Shown piece by piece: positions 61,320-64,000 of a DNA stretch of 64,000 nucleotides. The stretch covers positions 310,001 through 374,000 of the forward strand of contig NZ_JABFDJ010000001.1 in assembly GCF_013403925.1 (NCBI RefSeq), written 5' to 3'. Source of the stretch: Winogradskyella wichelsiae (GTDB lineage: Bacteria > Bacteroidota > Bacteroidia > Flavobacteriales > Flavobacteriaceae). How positions within the stretch are numbered: position 1 is the stretch's first letter; each line of letters opens with the position of its first letter. The position numbers were made by a program, and so were the translations under genes. A model generated the notes under the pieces. The model had not been told where the DNA came from. It did not search any database and saw only the letters and a list, made by a program, of their open reading frames with translations.

Positions 61320-63539
61320 ATTTTAAATTTAATATCAAATCACCTCAAAGAATTATTAGAATTCTTTAAAAGCACAAGCTTTTCTAAAGCTATTTTAGTT
61401 GGTATTGCTGTTACTACACCTATCATTTTAGGTATTGCAACTGACCATTTTGAAATAGGTCTTTCGTTTTGTTTTGGTGCTATTTGGTGCTCTCCAAGTG
61501 ATGTTAGTGGTAATTTAAAACAAAAACAAATTGGTATTCTTTTTTCATCTGTATTAGTTGTAATTATTAGTTTTATAGGTGGCTATTTAGCTATTCCTAA
61601 TATCTTATTATTTCCAATTTTAGGGTTCTTAACATTCTGCATCGCATTTATTTCTATTTATGGCTTTAGAGCTTCTTTAATCAGTTTTTCAGGATTATTG
61701 GCATTAATATTAAGCTTTGCTCATACCTCTAAAACTTTAGAGGTATACCAATACGCTTTATTTATTGGTGCAGGTGGTTTATGGTATTTATGCTTATCAA
61801 CGTTATGGTATTTTATAAACCCTAAAGCACAAACTAAAGAAACGCTTACAGAAACCTTCTTATTAACTGCCAATTTTTTAAATGTAAGACGGGAACTTAT
61901 TGGAGAACAACCAGACCGTGTTAGCTTACAAAAGCAACTAATAACCATACAAAGTGAATTAACAGAACATCATGAAACCCTGCGTGAAATTTTAATTTTA
62001 TCCAGAAAAAATTCAGGTAAATCTAATTACCACAACAAACGTTTATTAGTATTTATTTTGCTCGTTGAAATGTTAGAAACAGCGATTGCAAATCCTGTAA
62101 ACTACCAAAAGATGGATGCCCTATTTAAAGTTCAGCCAGAATTAAAAATTGATTTTCAAAAGTTAATTTCAGAAATATCAAGCCAACTACATGCTATTGC
62201 CAAAAACAGTAGGTCTGAAGCATTTCCTTCAAACAAAATTCTTACAGAACAATTTAAAACGCTTGAACAAGATATATTAAAATTTAAAAAAGAAGATCAC
62301 CATAAGGATTATGAACGTTATTTAATGCTTCAGAATTTATTGGATTATCAAAGTAAACAAATTGAAAAACTTAAAAAGATAAAATGGCTATTAGGAAACC
62401 CTGTATTAACTTCTGAAGATTTAGTTAATAAGGATAAAATGAAACGGTTCATTGTTTCTCAAGACTATGATCCTAAAATAATTTTAAGAAATTTAAGTTT
62501 CAAATCCACCATATTTAAACACTCTTTACGTTTAGCTGTTGCTGTAATGCTAGGTTATGGTATCGGTTTAGTCTTTGATTTTCAAAATCCTTATTGGATT
62601 ATACTTACTGTTATTGTTATAATGAGACCAAGTTACGGCCTTACAAAAACACGATCTAAGGATCGTATAATTGGCACACTTATAGGTGCTGCATTAGCTA
62701 GTATTTTGGTTTTCATAATTAAGGATCCTTACCTCTTTGGAGGCTTAGCAGTTGTCTCAATGGTTATTGCCTTTTCAATGGTTCAGAAAAATTATAAAGC
62801 TTCTGCAACCTTTATAACCATTAGTGTCATTTTTATATATGCCATTCTTCAACCAGACATTTTAAAAGTTATTCAATTTAGAGTTATTGACACCGTGATA
62901 GGTGCTACTATTTCTTTTATAACAACGAGATGGCTTTGGCCTGCTTGGTCTTTTATGGAAATCGGAAATAATATTACAGATGCATTAAAAGCCAATATGG
63001 CATTTTTTAAATCTATAAGTACATTTTATCAAAACAAAGGACCAATACCGACCAGTTTAAAAGTGAATAGGAAAGAAGCTTTTGTACAAATGTCTAACCT
63101 AAGTTCTGCGTTTCAGCGTATGGCGCAAGAACCACAATCTAAGCAAACACATATTGATGATATTTATGAGCTTGTGGTAATAAACCATAGTTTTTTATCA
63201 TCGCTATCCTCTATAAATACATTCATCCAAAATCACAATACAACAGCTGCATCAAACGATTTTAAGCAAATTTCTGATAAAATTGAAAGCAACATTAATA
63301 CCGCTTATACATATCTTAAGCTTATTAATTTTGAAACTATAAATTCTAAAGTTGGAACTCCAAACACAAAGATAGACGACTTTAATTTCTCTGCCAACCA
63401 GCTTACTAACATTGCAATTTCGCAATCTAACAATGAGCATACGCATAGAGAAGCTCACTTAGTTTGGGAACAATTGTATTGGTTATATTCTCTTAGTGAA
63501 AAAATGTTGAAATTAACATCTAAATATAAAATTGATTAA
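61320..63539 (+). CDS. FUSC/YccS-family inner-membrane protein, non-standard start
   Basis: The conserved frame is open from 61308 to 63539 (about 740 codons, the size usual for the family), but it contains no ATG, GTG or TTG before 61698. Starting at 61698 would remove the first membrane bundle. I therefore place the start at the ATT at 61320, guided by the promoter and the N-terminus LNLISNHLKELLEFFKSTSF; ATC or ATA nearby are possible. The first bundle has AILVGIAVTTPIILGIA and LISFSGLLALILSFAHTS. After a cytoplasmic domain comes the second bundle with LRLAVAVMLGYGIGLVFDF then PYWIILTVIVIMRPSYGLTK, the FUSC signature. Related proteins are thought to export aromatic acids or similar compounds. 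Alternatively the gene has lost its start codon. Confidence 0.78.
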   Translation: MLNLISNHLKELLEFFKSTSFSKAILVGIAVTTPIILGIATDHFEIGLSFCFGAIWCSPSDVSGNLKQKQIGILFSSVLVVIISFIGGYLAIPNILLFPILGFLTFCIAFISIYGFRASLISFSGLLALILSFAHTSKTLEVYQYALFIGAGGLWYLCLSTLWYFINPKAQTKETLTETFLLTANFLNVRRELIGEQPDRVSLQKQLITIQSELTEHHETLREILILSRKNSGKSNYHNKRLLVFILLVEMLETAIANPVNYQKMDALFKVQPELKIDFQKLISEISSQLHAIAKNSRSEAFPSNKILTEQFKTLEQDILKFKKEDHHKDYERYLMLQNLLDYQSKQIEKLKKIKWLLGNPVLTSEDLVNKDKMKRFIVSQDYDPKIILRNLSFKSTIFKHSLRLAVAVMLGYGIGLVFDFQNPYWIILTVIVIMRPSYGLTKTRSKDRIIGTLIGAALASILVFIIKDPYLFGGLAVVSMVIAFSMVQKNYKASATFITISVIFIYAILQPDILKVIQFRVIDTVIGATISFITTRWLWPAWSFMEIGNNITDALKANMAFFKSISTFYQNKGPIPTSLKVNRKEAFVQMSNLSSAFQRMAQEPQSKQTHIDDIYELVVINHSFLSSLSSINTFIQNHNTTAASNDFKQISDKIESNINTAYTYLKLINFETINSKVGTPNTKIDDFNFSANQLTNIAISQSNNEHTHREAHLVWEQLYWLYSLSEKMLKLTSKYKID

Positions 63540-63550
63540 TGTATCACATA

Positions 63551-63584
63551 AAAAAAAGGTTGAACTTTCATCCAACCTTTTTTA
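63551..63584. terminator. Bidirectional terminator
   Basis: AAAAAAGGTTG/CAACCTTTTTT (63552-63562 and 63573-63583) with a 10-base loop and flanking A and T runs, between convergent genes. Confidence 0.85.
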
Positions 63585-63599
63585 TATTGAGACTTTAAA

Positions 63600-63998
63600 T
63601 CAGTCTCTTGTAGAACTTATAACGTTTCCTTTTTCATCAAAAACAACAGTCAATTCTTCAGTCCAACCCTTATCTAGTTCAACTTCGTAAATTTTCTCAT
63701 TATTTATTTCAGTGACCTCTGCTTCATCAACCTTAAAGCCTGCATATTTACTTTTAATTGTAGATAAAATAGCCGTCGGTAAGTTACGCGCTGTTATTTC
63801 TTTTTCAGACTTTACGACTTCACCTGACTCTGCATACCAAATCTCATGATCCATTCTATTTAGATCAAATTCTACTTTATAATACTCACCTTCCATTTCC
63901 CACTCTACATCCGAAGCAGTCTTATAGTTTTTTTGGAAGTCGATTATAAGATTCCCAGGAACCTCATTCATTCTTAAATCTTGTGCACTTATTGCTGC
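63600..63998 (-). CDS. Secreted PepSY-like (BLIP-like) protein, N-terminus cut by window end
   Basis: The frame is open through the window edge. Before the ATG at 63971 it reads AAISAQDLR, which looks like the end of a signal peptide, so the true start is outside. The remaining 130 residues contain two copies of a repeat: FQKNYKTASDVEWEMEGEYY with KVEFDLNRMDHEIWYAESGE, and IKSKYAGFKVDEAEVTEINN with KIYEVELDKGWTEELTVVFD. This is the pattern of the PepSY-like putative beta-lactamase-inhibitor family (PF11396) that is abundant in Bacteroidota periplasms. The function is not known. Confidence 0.8.
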   Translation of the reverse strand, partial: AAISAQDLRMNEVPGNLIIDFQKNYKTASDVEWEMEGEYYKVEFDLNRMDHEIWYAESGEVVKSEKEITARNLPTAILSTIKSKYAGFKVDEAEVTEINNEKIYEVELDKGWTEELTVVFDEKGNVISSTRD

Positions 63999-64000
63999 CG

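Overview
The window is AT-rich (spot-counted 60-base lines range from about 18 to 38% GC). It reads as a chromosomal segment of a marine-type flavobacterium (Bacteroidota, probably Flavobacteriaceae). The evidence is a short primary sigma factor lacking region 1.1, promoters with the Bacteroidota -7 box TAnnTTTG, a type IX secretion C-terminal domain, signal peptides ending in AQ, little use of Shine-Dalgarno sites, and gene families typical of that phylum. The genus is not determined.

Layout. Positions 1-4312 (+ strand) are housekeeping: the end of proB, proA, a small unknown protein, rpoD with a clear terminator, a 335-base G-free tandem repeat, and rpe. Positions 4348-38679 (- strand) hold a polysaccharide locus of about 34 kb. 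Read in the direction of transcription it begins with gmd and fcl (GDP-fucose), a doubled DUF2061 protein, cysC, cysD and cysN (PAPS synthesis), a four-helix-bundle protein and cysQ (PAP removal). It continues with a PglK/MsbA-like ABC flippase, three sulfotransferases interspersed with glycosyltransferases and acetyltransferases, an acyltransferase, a Wzy-like membrane protein, a UDP-xylose synthase, a WecA-like initiating transferase, Wza, Wzc and a CBS-domain protein. Together these predict a sulfated, probably fucose- and xylose-containing exopolysaccharide: PAPS is made, used by the dedicated sulfotransferases, and the product PAP is hydrolysed by genes of the same locus.

Positions 38680-39436 are non-coding with two small tandem repeats. 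They are followed on the + strand by a large T9SS-exported lamin-tail-domain protein (39482-42901), and then by a compact, separately promoted three-gene unit (43035-45413). This unit encodes a 53-residue peptide with an export-like N-terminus and a C-terminal Ser, an HprK-like kinase carrying a PqqD/RRE-like N-terminal domain, and a PF14907-type nucleotidyltransferase. It resembles the kinase/nucleotidyltransferase accessory pair of some lasso peptide clusters but has no lasso enzymes. It is the best candidate here for a poorly described peptide-modification system.

Positions 45652-63539 hold an outer-membrane protein, an MtfA-like peptidase, glutamate dehydrogenase, an MscS channel, a five-gene RND efflux operon bounded by two regulators, NhaA, a DoxX protein, an FMN glutamate-synthase-like protein and a FUSC-family protein without a conventional start codon. 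The window ends inside a PepSY-like secreted protein.

All calls come from reading the sequence and recalled family features; no database search was run.
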